A DNA stretch of 9,634 nt from Streptosporangiaceae bacterium (GTDB taxonomy: Bacteria > Actinomycetota > Actinomycetes > Streptosporangiales > Streptosporangiaceae), in assembly GCA_030040815.1 (NCBI GenBank), contig JASHSZ010000618.1:1-9634 (forward strand), given 5' to 3'. The position numbers were made by a program, and so were the translations under genes. How positions within the stretch are numbered: position 1 is the first letter of the stretch; every line of letters begins with the position of its first letter. Positions 1 to 6,346 of the stretch are shown here, piece by piece. Under the pieces are notes generated by a model. It saw nothing but the letters and a program-made list of their open reading frames with translations. It did no database searches and was not told the origin of the DNA.

Positions 1-92
1 GTCGGCGGTCCGGCCCAGGCCAGATCGTCGAGATGTCACCCACAGTTCGCTGCGTTGTCATGGCGTGTCGCCCGCCACGGGCATCCGTTACC

Positions 93-96
93 GGAG
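93..96 (+). promoter_or_regulatory. Ribosome binding site deciding the glycosyltransferase start
   Basis: GGAG lies 10 nt upstream of GTG 107. No comparable purine-rich site sits at a usable distance before the in-frame GTGs at 65 or 98. The rest of the leader (1-92) shows no promoter I would defend. Confidence 0.6.
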
Positions 97-106
97 CGTG
101 TGGAAC

Positions 107-1255
107 GTGCGGATTACTTATGTGACAGAGTCTTTCCCGCCCGACGTCAACGGCGTCGCGCACACTGCGGTGCGGGTGGCGGAGCAGCTGCTTTCCGCTG
201 GCCATGAGCCACTCGTGATCGCGCCTGAGCCTGCCCGCGGCGCGGCGCTGCCCGATCACGAGTTCAGCTTCCCGATCATCCGGGTTCCGTCAGTCGGTGT
301 ACCCGTCTACCCCGGGTTTCGCGTAGGACTGCCGGGAAGCCGGGTTCGTGCCGCAATCGCGGCGCAGCACGCGGACCTCGTGCACCTGGCCGGGCCGTTC
401 GTACTCGGGGCGGGTGGCTGCGCGGCTGCTGTCCAGGAACACCTGCCCATCGTCGCGGTCTACGCTACCGACCTGCCCGCCTACGCGCGCACGTATCACA
501 CCGGCGCGGTCGGCGAGGCGATCGCCTGGCGGCGGCTGCGGAAGATCCACAACTCCTGTGACCTCACGTTGTCGCCCTGCAGCGCGACGGCTGCGGACCT
601 GCGCGCGCACGGAATCGAGCGGGTCAAGGTCTGGGCGCGGGGGGTGGACTGCCAGCGGTTCGATCCGGCCAAGCGGAGCGAGCGGCTGCGCGCCGAGCTG
701 GCGGCGGGCGCCGACCTCGTGGTCGGCTACGTTGGGCGGCTGGCGAGCGAGAAGCGCCTTGACCTGCTGGCGCAGGTCGCGCATCTGGCCGGGGTGCGGC
801 TCGTGCTCGTGGGCAGCGGCCCGGCCGAGGCCGCTGTCCGCCGCGCGCTGCCGTCGGCCGTGTTCCTCGGCCAGCGCGGCGGCGACCAGCTGGCCAGGAT
901 CTACGCCAGCTTCGACGTGTTCGTGCACGCCGGGCCGCACGACACCTTCGGGCAGACCCTGCAGGAAGCTGCCGCGAGCGGGCTGCCCGTTGTGGCGCCC
1001 GCGGCCGGCGGCCCGCTGGATCTAGTCCGGGACGGTGTCACCGGATTCCTGGTCCGGCCGAACGACGCCGGAGCGCTCGCCGACGCGGTAGCCACGCTCG
1101 CGGCCGATCCGGCACTGCGCGCGGCGCAGGGCGCTGCCGGTCGGCAGCTGGTGCTTGGACGCACCTGGTCGGCGCTGTGCGACGAGCTGTTCGATCACTA
1201 CGCCGCCGTGCTGTGCGCGGGCAGCACCCCCCACCGAGAGGCGGTGGCCGCGTGA
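107..1255 (+). CDS. GT4-family glycosyltransferase (MgtA/PimB-like, probable GDP-mannose-dependent)
   Basis: The 382-residue product is a retaining GT-B glycosyltransferase of family GT4. It probably transfers a hexose, likely mannose, from a nucleotide sugar to a lipid or glycan acceptor at the inner face of the membrane. The N-terminal acceptor domain opens with MRITYVTESFPPDVNGVAHT, the usual start of the MgtA/PimB/SQD2-like branch with its glycine loop. The donor domain starts at GYVGRLASEKRLDLL (207-221). The EX7E-type motif lies at 279-287 (D279...E287, in HDTFGQTLQE), so the first acidic residue is Asp, and SGLPVVAPAAGGP follows. GTG at 107 is preferred over GTG at 65 or 98. It has a GGAG ten bases upstream and gives the canonical N terminus, whereas the longer forms add an unconserved-looking leader. 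There is no signal peptide or membrane segment. The gene is coupled to the SGNH hydrolase gene by a 4-nt overlap. Donor and acceptor are inferred from the family. Confidence 0.93.
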   Translation: MRITYVTESFPPDVNGVAHTAVRVAEQLLSAGHEPLVIAPEPARGAALPDHEFSFPIIRVPSVGVPVYPGFRVGLPGSRVRAAIAAQHADLVHLAGPFVLGAGGCAAAVQEHLPIVAVYATDLPAYARTYHTGAVGEAIAWRRLRKIHNSCDLTLSPCSATAADLRAHGIERVKVWARGVDCQRFDPAKRSERLRAELAAGADLVVGYVGRLASEKRLDLLAQVAHLAGVRLVLVGSGPAEAAVRRALPSAVFLGQRGGDQLARIYASFDVFVHAGPHDTFGQTLQEAAASGLPVVAPAAGGPLDLVRDGVTGFLVRPNDAGALADAVATLAADPALRAAQGAAGRQLVLGRTWSALCDELFDHYAAVLCAGSTPHREAVAA

Positions 1256-2133
1256 CGACCTTCGTCGCCCTTGGCGACTCGATCACGCTCGGCGTCGGCG
1301 ACCCGATCCGGCTCGAACCCAAGCCGGGCCGCCGCAAGGGCGAACGCGGCTGGCGCGGCTGGGCAGCGCTGCTCGCCGAAACGCTGCCAGACCCCGCGCT
1401 GCACATCGTTGCGGGTAACGGGGCCTGCGTTGCCGATCTCGAGCGCGAGCAGCTGCCGACGGCGCTGCAGCTGCGGCCCGACATCGCCAGCGTGGTCATC
1501 GGCGTGAACGACACGCTGCGCCCGAACTTCGACCCGGACCGTATCGCCGCGGCCGGCGCGCACGTGGTCGGAGCGCTGCAAGCCGCCGGGGCAAACGTGC
1601 TGACGATGCGACTGCCCGATCCGGGCCGCATGCTCGGCCTGCCGGACCTACTCGCGAGGCCGCTGGCGCGCCGGGCGCATCAGCTCAACGACGTCATGGA
1701 TCACGTGGCCGAGCGGTTCGGCACGCTGCACTTCGACGCGGCCGCTGACACCGTGGTCTACGACCCGCAGATGTGGGCCGTGGACCGGCTGCATCCGAGC
1801 GAGCGCGGGCACCGGCACATCGCCCGCCGGTTCCACGCGTTGCTGACCGAGGCCGGTCTCCCGCTGGGCCCGCCGCCCGGCGCGGAACCGACCAACGAGC
1901 CGCCGACGCGGCTCGAGCAGCTCGCGTGGATGGCCACCAAGGGCACCGCGTGGGTCGTTCGCCGGTCCACCGACCTCGTGCCGAGCCTGCTCGCGATGGC
2001 CTTCGACGAGTGGCGCGCGGACCGGTCGCTTGCAGCATCCGGGACCGCGGAGCAGGAGGTCACGGTCGCGGCGGCGCTAAGCCTTGACGGGGACGGCGAA
2101 CCGCCAGCCCTGAATGCCGTCCGGGCGAGCTAG
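1252..2133 (+). CDS. SGNH/GDSL hydrolase, cytoplasmic
   Basis: The 293-residue serine hydrolase has the SGNH fold, and an esterase, lipase or (de)acylase reaction is expected. Block I is FVALGDSITLG with nucleophile Ser10. Block II is the AGNGA segment around Gly57. Block III is GVND (84-87), with Asn86 for the oxyanion hole. Block V is DRLHPSE, with Asp178 and His181 completing the triad. There is no signal peptide, so it should act in the cytosol or at the inner membrane face. After the catalytic domain ends near residue 205, a tail of about 90 residues follows. It starts Pro-rich and continues with amphipathic stretches of no recognised function. The start is GTG 1252, which overlaps the preceding stop (GTGA) and has GAGAGG ten bases upstream. 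An upstream in-frame start at 1177 would bury the GDS motif behind an Arg-rich artefact read out of frame through the glycosyltransferase. Coupling suggests a shared envelope substrate, which is inference. Confidence 0.93.
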   Translation: MTTFVALGDSITLGVGDPIRLEPKPGRRKGERGWRGWAALLAETLPDPALHIVAGNGACVADLEREQLPTALQLRPDIASVVIGVNDTLRPNFDPDRIAAAGAHVVGALQAAGANVLTMRLPDPGRMLGLPDLLARPLARRAHQLNDVMDHVAERFGTLHFDAAADTVVYDPQMWAVDRLHPSERGHRHIARRFHALLTEAGLPLGPPPGAEPTNEPPTRLEQLAWMATKGTAWVVRRSTDLVPSLLAMAFDEWRADRSLAASGTAEQEVTVAAALSLDGDGEPPALNAVRAS

Positions 2134-2148
2134 CACTCGAAGCTCGTC
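2124..2148. terminator. Weak hairpin at the SGNH stop codon, possible terminator
   Basis: CGAGCT (2126-2131) pairs with AGCTCG (2141-2146) across a 9-nt loop. A G-T wobble and a G-C pair extend the stem outward. It overlaps the TAG stop (2131-2133) and lies in the convergent junction with the lipoprotein gene. The 59 bases between the two stops hold nothing stronger. There is no T-tract, so terminator function is tentative. Confidence 0.3.
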
Positions 2149-2192
2149 GCGTTCGGTACCTAGCGGCGGACCACGCCAGGCAGCGCGGGTGA

Positions 2193-2849
2193 TCAGCTCG
2201 ACGTCGTGTACGTCTTTCCGTCCGCCGAGATGTGGACGAGGACGTACTGCACGAACTCCCTGTTACCCAACCCGCTGTTCAGTGCAGCGCACCGCAAGAC
2301 CCACATGTCGGTCTGACCATCGGGGGTGTTGGTCACCTGCTGAATCTCCGCCACCGAAGAGTTGAACTGCAGGTGCTGGCCGGGCGGAATCGGGCTGTTG
2401 CCAGGGTTGTACGTGCCGGAAATCCACTGAAAGTCCGTCGTGGAGCCGTACATGGCGGCATCGAGCTGTGCAGAAGTTTGATACCCGACGGGGCAGGCGT
2501 CGGTCGTGTACCAGGTCGGCGACACGCTTGTGGAGCCGCTGGCAGGCTTGAGGATCAGCTTGCCGGGCTCGCTGCCGATCGAGCCGACGGTCTCGAAGGG
2601 CTGGGCAGCGTGACCAGGCCCATAACTGTTGTCCGCAGCTGGGTGGCTGGCACCGACGGCACCCTCACCGGCGGAGGAGGAGCCGTTGGTCTGACCGGAG
2701 CAGGAAGTGAGCACGACCACGGCCAGCGCAGCCGCGCTAGCCAGCACCGCCAGCCTGCGCCGTCGCCAGGCCTTTCGCTGCTTGATCCCGGTGCCTCGCG
2801 GAGAACCCGAACCAACAACCTGAGTCGCGAACATGACCGGAATGTACAA
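2193..2849 (-). CDS. Lipoprotein with a single 'GCPxG' extracellular domain
   Basis: This is a 218-residue exported lipoprotein of unknown function. A basic N-region ending RRRRLAVL is followed by a hydrophobic core and the lipobox LTSC with Cys50. A Ser/Gly/Ala-rich linker follows (about 51-95), then one domain (about 96-218). That domain carries PTWYTTDACPVGYQTSAQL, YGS, ISG, GQ, DMWVLRC and VQYVLVHISADGKTYT. Its two cysteines, C119 and C187, match the two cysteines in the N-terminal domain of the WxL-like protein encoded at 6339-7679, so a disulfide is plausible. The TTG start at 2849 is chosen because AGGAG lies 6 nt upstream. ATG 2834 is the alternative and has no site at normal spacing. 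The N-region is unusually long (about 30 residues) with the TTG start. The gene is last in the minus-strand run, 54 nt after the PstB-type gene. A role as a membrane-anchored partner of the surface proteins is inference. Confidence 0.85.
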   Translation of the reverse strand: MYIPVMFATQVVGSGSPRGTGIKQRKAWRRRRLAVLASAAALAVVVLTSCSGQTNGSSSAGEGAVGASHPAADNSYGPGHAAQPFETVGSIGSEPGKLILKPASGSTSVSPTWYTTDACPVGYQTSAQLDAAMYGSTTDFQWISGTYNPGNSPIPPGQHLQFNSSVAEIQQVTNTPDGQTDMWVLRCAALNSGLGNREFVQYVLVHISADGKTYTTSS

Positions 2850-2855
2850 GTTGAA

Positions 2856-2860
2856 CTCCT
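2856..2860 (-). promoter_or_regulatory. Strong ribosome binding site supporting a TTG start
   Basis: The minus strand reads AGGAG here, 6 nt before TTG 2849 and 21 nt before the in-frame ATG 2834. This spacing favours the rare TTG start for the lipoprotein. Confidence 0.6.
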
Positions 2861-2903
2861 AACTCATCGCGTACTGCAGGTGAGAGCAGCGCGAACTTCT
2901 GTC

Positions 2904-3905
2904 TCAGCCAAATCTGCCGTTGACGTAGTCCGATGTGCGGGGATCCTGGGGGTTCTCGAACATCGCTTCGGTAGCGCCGTGCTCGACGATGTAACCGGGC
3001 TGGTTCTGCTCGGCGAGGAAGAAGGCGCACTGATCGGAGACCCGCTGGGCCTGCTGCATGTTGTGGGTGACGATCACGATCGTTACGTCCTTGACCATGT
3101 CAGCCATGGTTTCCTCGATGACCCTTGTGGAGGTGGGATCGAGCGCCGAGCACGGCTCATCCATCAGCAGCACACGGGGCCGGATCGCGAGCGAGCGCGC
3201 GATGCACAGGCGCTGCTGCTGCCCGCCGGAGAGAGCGCCGCCCGGCTGGCGCAGGCGGTCGTGCACCTCGCGCCACAACCCAGCCTTCGTCAGGCACTCC
3301 TGGACCAGGTCGTCCTTGGCCGACCGGCTGACCTTCGCCCCGGTCAGCTTGAGCCCAGCTACGACGTTGTCGTAGATGCTCATGGCCGGGAACGGGTTCG
3401 GCTTCTGGAACACCATCCCGATCTGCCGGCGCGCCTCGGTGAGCGGCTGCGAGGCGTCGTAGATGTCAACGCCATCGAGCAGCACCTCCCCTGCCATCGC
3501 CGCGTCGGGCACGAGCTGGTGCATCCGGTTCAGGATGCGCAGGAACGTCGACTTGCCACAGCCCGAGGGTCCGATGAGCGCGGTCACATGACCGGCCGCC
3601 ATAGTCAGCGAGACACGCTCCAGGACCATGTGGTCGCCGAACCACGCGGTGATGTCCCTGGCCTCGAGTGAGGCCAGGGCGCCCCGCACAGCTCCGAACG
3701 CGCGCGTCTCGGGCAGCGCGCCGGACGGGTCCGGCAGCGGTAGCCGCGAGTTGCCTGCGCGCCGCCGCCGGCGCCACTTCGCCAGGTCAGGCTGCGACGG
3801 GGCGGGCCCGTTGGCCGGGTCGGCGATATCGTCCTCAGATCGATCGGTCACGTCGGCATAGTCCTTATCCGGTGACGGGGGCGGTAGTGGCGTGGCAGAG
3901 GTCAT
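2904..3905 (-). CDS. pstB: PstB-type phosphate ABC transporter ATPase with N-terminal extension
   Basis: The 333-residue ABC ATPase is of the phosphate-import PstB family, which hydrolyses ATP at the inner membrane face to drive a PstC/PstA permease. The core (about 80-333) is intact. Walker A is GPSGCGKST (112-120), and FLRILNRMHQLVP follows as in PstB. The Q-loop is GMVFQKPNPFP with Gln167. The signature is LSGGQQQR (225-232), Walker B is VLLMDEP (245-251) and the H-loop is His281 in VTHNMQQAQRVSD. The C terminus (FENPQDPRTSDYVNGRFG) is also typical. PstB proteins are usually about 250-280 residues. This one has about 80 extra N-terminal residues, acidic and Pro-rich, with an RRRRR run at 45-49. 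ATG 3905 lies 13 nt after the pseudo-sortase stop and lacks a strong ribosome binding site. GTG 3689 (Val73) is a weaker alternative that would remove the extension. No pstC or pstA is in the window. Partner permeases must be elsewhere, or the ATPase serves another complex. Confidence 0.92.
   Translation of the reverse strand: MTSATPLPPPSPDKDYADVTDRSEDDIADPANGPAPSQPDLAKWRRRRRAGNSRLPLPDPSGALPETRAFGAVRGALASLEARDITAWFGDHMVLERVSLTMAAGHVTALIGPSGCGKSTFLRILNRMHQLVPDAAMAGEVLLDGVDIYDASQPLTEARRQIGMVFQKPNPFPAMSIYDNVVAGLKLTGAKVSRSAKDDLVQECLTKAGLWREVHDRLRQPGGALSGGQQQRLCIARSLAIRPRVLLMDEPCSALDPTSTRVIEETMADMVKDVTIVIVTHNMQQAQRVSDQCAFFLAEQNQPGYIVEHGATEAMFENPQDPRTSDYVNGRFG
3656..3679. repeat. Perfect 10-bp inverted repeat inside pstB
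   Basis: CCCTGGCCTC (3656-3665) and GAGGCCAGGG (3670-3679) are perfect complements around a 4-nt loop. In the minus-strand message it encodes the ALASLEAR segment, exactly where the N-terminal extension meets the ABC core. It may be chance in GC-rich coding sequence or a local mRNA structure. Confidence 0.45.
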
Positions 3906-3918
3906 GGCGCGTTCGGAC

Positions 3919-4884
3919 TCACATTAGATTCGGCAACAACTGGACTGCCTGATCCGCCACGGCAAGGCCGAGAAAGCCGAGGACAGGCGCACCGACGATC
4001 CAGGCCTGTCGGCGACCCCAGCGCTGGCCGAGCCAGCCGACCCCGATCGCCGCGGCCACCAGGCACATTCCCCAGAGCACGAGCGGCACCAAGGCCAGCG
4101 GGTCCGTCCCGAGCAGTTGTTCATCCGCGGCGAGGTCGGCAGCAGACACCACCGTCGGGGCCGCGGGCTGCGGCTTCGAGATGAGGTTCGCGTCGACGCG
4201 CAACACGCCATCCGGCACAAAGGCCGGGCCGGCAGCAGTGGCCAGGATCAGCCGTCCCTGTCTCGGCGAGTACGGCGGGACCAGATCACCGGCCAGCCGC
4301 TCATCGATCACCCGGTAACGCGCCACGCCCTGCCCGGTCGTCACCGTGAAGACCTGGCCGGGAGACAGGCTGCCGAGCCGGGCAAACGGCGCGCCATAGG
4401 TTGCCCGGCGGCCGAGGATCTCGCTGATCCCGACCTGACCAGGCAGCTCGGTGTCGCGGAGGCGGCCCGGACCGTCCTCAAGGACGGCGTTGCTCGTGCC
4501 TTCCAGGACGACGGCGGTGAGGCCGATCTCGGGAATGCGCAGCACTGCGACCGGCGTCCCAGGTGCCAGCGCCTTCTTAGGGTTGGTCGGCTGAGTCTGG
4601 CCGACGGGCGCGATCCCCTGCGCCACCTCGGCCCGGAACGACGCGTAGTCTTCGGTCTGCACCCGGTCGTAATGCCACCGGGAGAAGTACGCGACGTACG
4701 CCGCGAACGCGAGGAGGCTCAGCCCGAGGGTCAGCACCGTCGTCGCGGCGATCACCCGCATCAGCGTCGCCCGCTCCGCCCACGGCCGCGGTTTGCCGCC
4801 GGGCTTCGGCGACGCAGGCCGGGACGTACCAGCGCCCTCGCCAGCGCCCGGCGTGCCGGGCGCTGGCGAGGCGACGAGCGTCAT
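3919..4884 (-). CDS. Sortase-fold membrane protein with replaced catalytic residues (pseudo-sortase)
   Basis: The 321-residue protein has a sortase domain resembling classes D/E. In order it has a Pro/Gly/Ala-rich cytoplasmic N terminus (1-40), a membrane segment (about 43-66), the sortase domain (about 110-235), and two further hydrophobic segments (about 262-286 and 294-317). Family landmarks are clear: VAVLRIPEIGL, VVLEGT, GPGRL, ELPGQVGI, RRATYGAPF and LSPGQVF. The catalytic residues are gone. The His of the family AGHR motif is Arg159 (LGRR). The Cys of the TLxTC motif is Ala217 (LILATA). The usual Arg position is occupied by Val227, with Arg229 two residues away. The only cysteine, C274, is in a membrane segment. 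It should therefore not catalyse transpeptidation, and a binding, scaffold or regulatory role is inferred. The start ATG 4884 overlaps the DUF916-like stop (ATGA), so the two are translationally coupled. The stop is 13 nt before pstB. No LPxTG motif exists in the neighbouring proteins. Confidence 0.9.
   Translation of the reverse strand: MTLVASPAPGTPGAGEGAGTSRPASPKPGGKPRPWAERATLMRVIAATTVLTLGLSLLAFAAYVAYFSRWHYDRVQTEDYASFRAEVAQGIAPVGQTQPTNPKKALAPGTPVAVLRIPEIGLTAVVLEGTSNAVLEDGPGRLRDTELPGQVGISEILGRRATYGAPFARLGSLSPGQVFTVTTGQGVARYRVIDERLAGDLVPPYSPRQGRLILATAAGPAFVPDGVLRVDANLISKPQPAAPTVVSAADLAADEQLLGTDPLALVPLVLWGMCLVAAAIGVGWLGQRWGRRQAWIVGAPVLGFLGLAVADQAVQLLPNLM
4836..4871. repeat. Perfect 16-bp inverted repeat just inside the pseudo-sortase start
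   Basis: CCTCGCCAGCGCCCGG (4836-4851) and CCGGGCGCTGGCGAGG (4856-4871) are perfect complements around the 4-nt loop CGTG. In the minus-strand message the stem begins 10 nt after the ATG at 4884-4882. It is translated as the low-complexity Ala/Ser/Pro/Gly segment at residues 5-16. It could pause or position ribosomes at the coupled start, or be an inserted palindrome tolerated in a disordered tail. Confidence 0.7.
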
Positions 4885-6101
4885 GCCTGCCCCGGCGGCG
4901 TCGACTTGCGAGACCCCAGGAGGCGCTGCTCGGTCTCGCGCCGGACGCCTTCTGCCACCGCGTTCACGTGTGCTTGCAGCTGACGCTGACGGTAGCGCAG
5001 CCACCGCGTCCAGCCGACAATTCCACCGACAACGACAATCAGGATCAGTAGGATTGCCCACGGCACCGCGAATGTCGACGCGCTCGCCGTCACCTCGGCC
5101 AGCGGCGTGGCTAGCCGTGGCTCGTGGGGCGCGGCAGCCGGCCCGAGGCGTACGTGCGCGGTCAGCGGACCCATCCCGTACAGGTAGCCGGCGGTCGTGG
5201 TAATCCGGACCGAGTCGCCGGGCAGCACGACTGGCAGGGACTTCACCCTCGCGGTCACCGAGCCGAACGGTCCGCTGACGGAGACGTTCTGGCTTCCGGC
5301 GAGCAGCACGTTGCCGGTGTTCTGCACGGCATAGGTGACGGTTGCCAGGCCATCGTTCAGCGGGTTGAAGGCGCCGGCGTAACTGACGGAGACCGACTCC
5401 ACTCGCATGGCCGCGTGCAAGGGGCCGATGACCCGAAGCAGGATCGGCACCCCGATGCGCGAGGTCTCGTTCACCCCGGTTCCGGTCTTGGTCTTCCGCG
5501 TGACCGTCACCGAGGCCATCATGGCACCGACGTGATCACCCGGGTTGGCGTTCCGCGGCACCGTGATCGTGAAGGGCTCGATCACTCCCCGGTCTGCCGG
5601 AATGATGACCGACAGCTGAGCGACGTCGTGCGAGAACTTCGCCCACGCGCCGATCTGAGTCGGCGTCTGGCCGGGCGGCAGCAGCATCAGCACGTCCGAC
5701 GAGGTCGTTCCGGTCGCGTCGGTGGCGTAGACCGTGAACGCGACCGACTGGCTGCTGCGGTTGAGCACTGCGACGTGATCGGAGATCGTCGACCCGGGCC
5801 GCACGTTGCTGTAGCTGAAGGTGGACCGATGGTCCGGCGCTGTGGCGGTGGCCGGGGACACCGAGAACGAGATCCCACCGGGCGCCGGGCTGGAGCTTGG
5901 CTTTGCCTCGCCGGCGGCCGCCCCGGCGGTTGAGGATGGCGCGGCCATGGCGGCTGGGCCCGATTGAGCAGCGGCCGTGCCGATGACGGCCAGCAGAAGC
6001 GCACCGGTCAGGATCTGCCCGCGGCCAGGGCGCGACATGGCCGAGCGTTGGCCGGCCGGGCGCCACCGTGCCGCGGTGCGGTGCGGATGGGAGGTGTTCA
6101 T
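4881..6101 (-). CDS. DUF916-like (WxL-interacting-protein-like) exported protein with C-terminal membrane anchor
   Basis: The 406-residue exported protein resembles the DUF916 family, whose Firmicute members bind WxL-domain proteins at the cell wall. The order is: a signal peptide (hydrophobic core about 30-45, likely cleaved near AMA at 51-53); a Ser/Ala/Pro linker; a first beta domain opening ISFSVSPATA with VRPGSTISDHVAVLNRSSQ; a segment AFTVYATDATGT; a second beta domain with GVPILLRVIGP and TYAVQNTGNVLLAG; one membrane helix (about 346-365); and a 40-residue basic cytoplasmic tail. This layout matches DUF916 proteins: extracellular Ig-like domains, then an anchor. ATG 6101 is used. ATG 6038, which gives a more typical signal peptide, is an alternative, and neither has a clear ribosome binding site. 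It lies downstream of the WxL-like gene and overlaps the pseudo-sortase gene by 4 nt, which supports a joint surface complex. The family call rests on motif resemblance, not a search. Confidence 0.82.
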   Translation of the reverse strand: MNTSHPHRTAARWRPAGQRSAMSRPGRGQILTGALLLAVIGTAAAQSGPAAMAAPSSTAGAAAGEAKPSSSPAPGGISFSVSPATATAPDHRSTFSYSNVRPGSTISDHVAVLNRSSQSVAFTVYATDATGTTSSDVLMLLPPGQTPTQIGAWAKFSHDVAQLSVIIPADRGVIEPFTITVPRNANPGDHVGAMMASVTVTRKTKTGTGVNETSRIGVPILLRVIGPLHAAMRVESVSVSYAGAFNPLNDGLATVTYAVQNTGNVLLAGSQNVSVSGPFGSVTARVKSLPVVLPGDSVRITTTAGYLYGMGPLTAHVRLGPAAAPHEPRLATPLAEVTASASTFAVPWAILLILIVVVGGIVGWTRWLRYRQRQLQAHVNAVAEGVRRETEQRLLGSRKSTPPGQA

Positions 6102-6222
6102 CGGCGGAGACTGTCCATTCACGCGGGGCTCGGCGAGCCGGGGCTGGAAAGAGCGAATCGTGCCGCGAGTTCCGCAGCACGCATTGTGTCGGTGCGAACT
6201 GGTGTCGCTGGCGGACGGCCGA

Positions 6223-6264
6223 GGAGGAACTCCGGTCAGCACTGTCGCTGGCCGGAGTTCCTCC
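6223..6264. terminator. Strong hairpin between the WxL-like and DUF916-like genes
   Basis: GGAGGAACTCCGG (6223-6235) and CCGGAGTTCCTCC (6252-6264) pair perfectly over 13 bp. After one mismatched position, CAGC (6237-6240) and GCTG (6247-6250) continue the stem to a 6-nt loop. It lies in the 237-nt non-coding gap, 75-116 nt past the WxL-like stop in transcription order. There is no U-tract. It may be an actinobacterial intrinsic terminator or an attenuation or processing element. Confidence 0.6.
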
Positions 6265-6270
6265 CGGCTC

Positions 6271-6306
6271 GCGCCGGGGCCAGCTGCAGCGAGCGGGCCC
6301 CGGCGC
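6271..6306. terminator. Second strong hairpin in tandem behind the WxL-like gene
   Basis: GCGCCGGGGCC (6271-6281) and GGCCCCGGCGC (6296-6306) form a perfect 11-bp GC-only stem with a 14-nt loop. It starts 33 nt after the WxL-like stop on the minus strand and is separated by 6 nt from the next hairpin. There is no U-tract. The function is terminator-like or mRNA 3'-end protecting, by inference. Confidence 0.6.
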
Positions 6307-6329
6307 TTCCGTCAGCAGGGCGAAATCGT

Positions 6330-6346
6330 CCCCGTTGGTTACGGGG
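6330..6346. repeat. Small hairpin across the WxL-like stop codon
   Basis: CCCCGT (6330-6335) and ACGGGG (6341-6346) pair over 6 bp with a 5-nt loop that covers most of the TAA stop (6339-6341). It is the first of three successive hairpins met by RNA polymerase leaving this gene. Confidence 0.4.

Noticed and set aside
65..106. Longer glycosyltransferase from GTG 65 or 98
   Set aside because: The GGAG at 93-96 and the canonical GT4 N terminus both favour GTG 107.
2232..3671. Long plus-strand open frame (479 codons) opposite pstB and the lipoprotein gene
   Set aside because: It lies opposite two clear genes, and its translation is Arg/His/Gly-rich with no motif. Long antisense frames are expected at this GC content.
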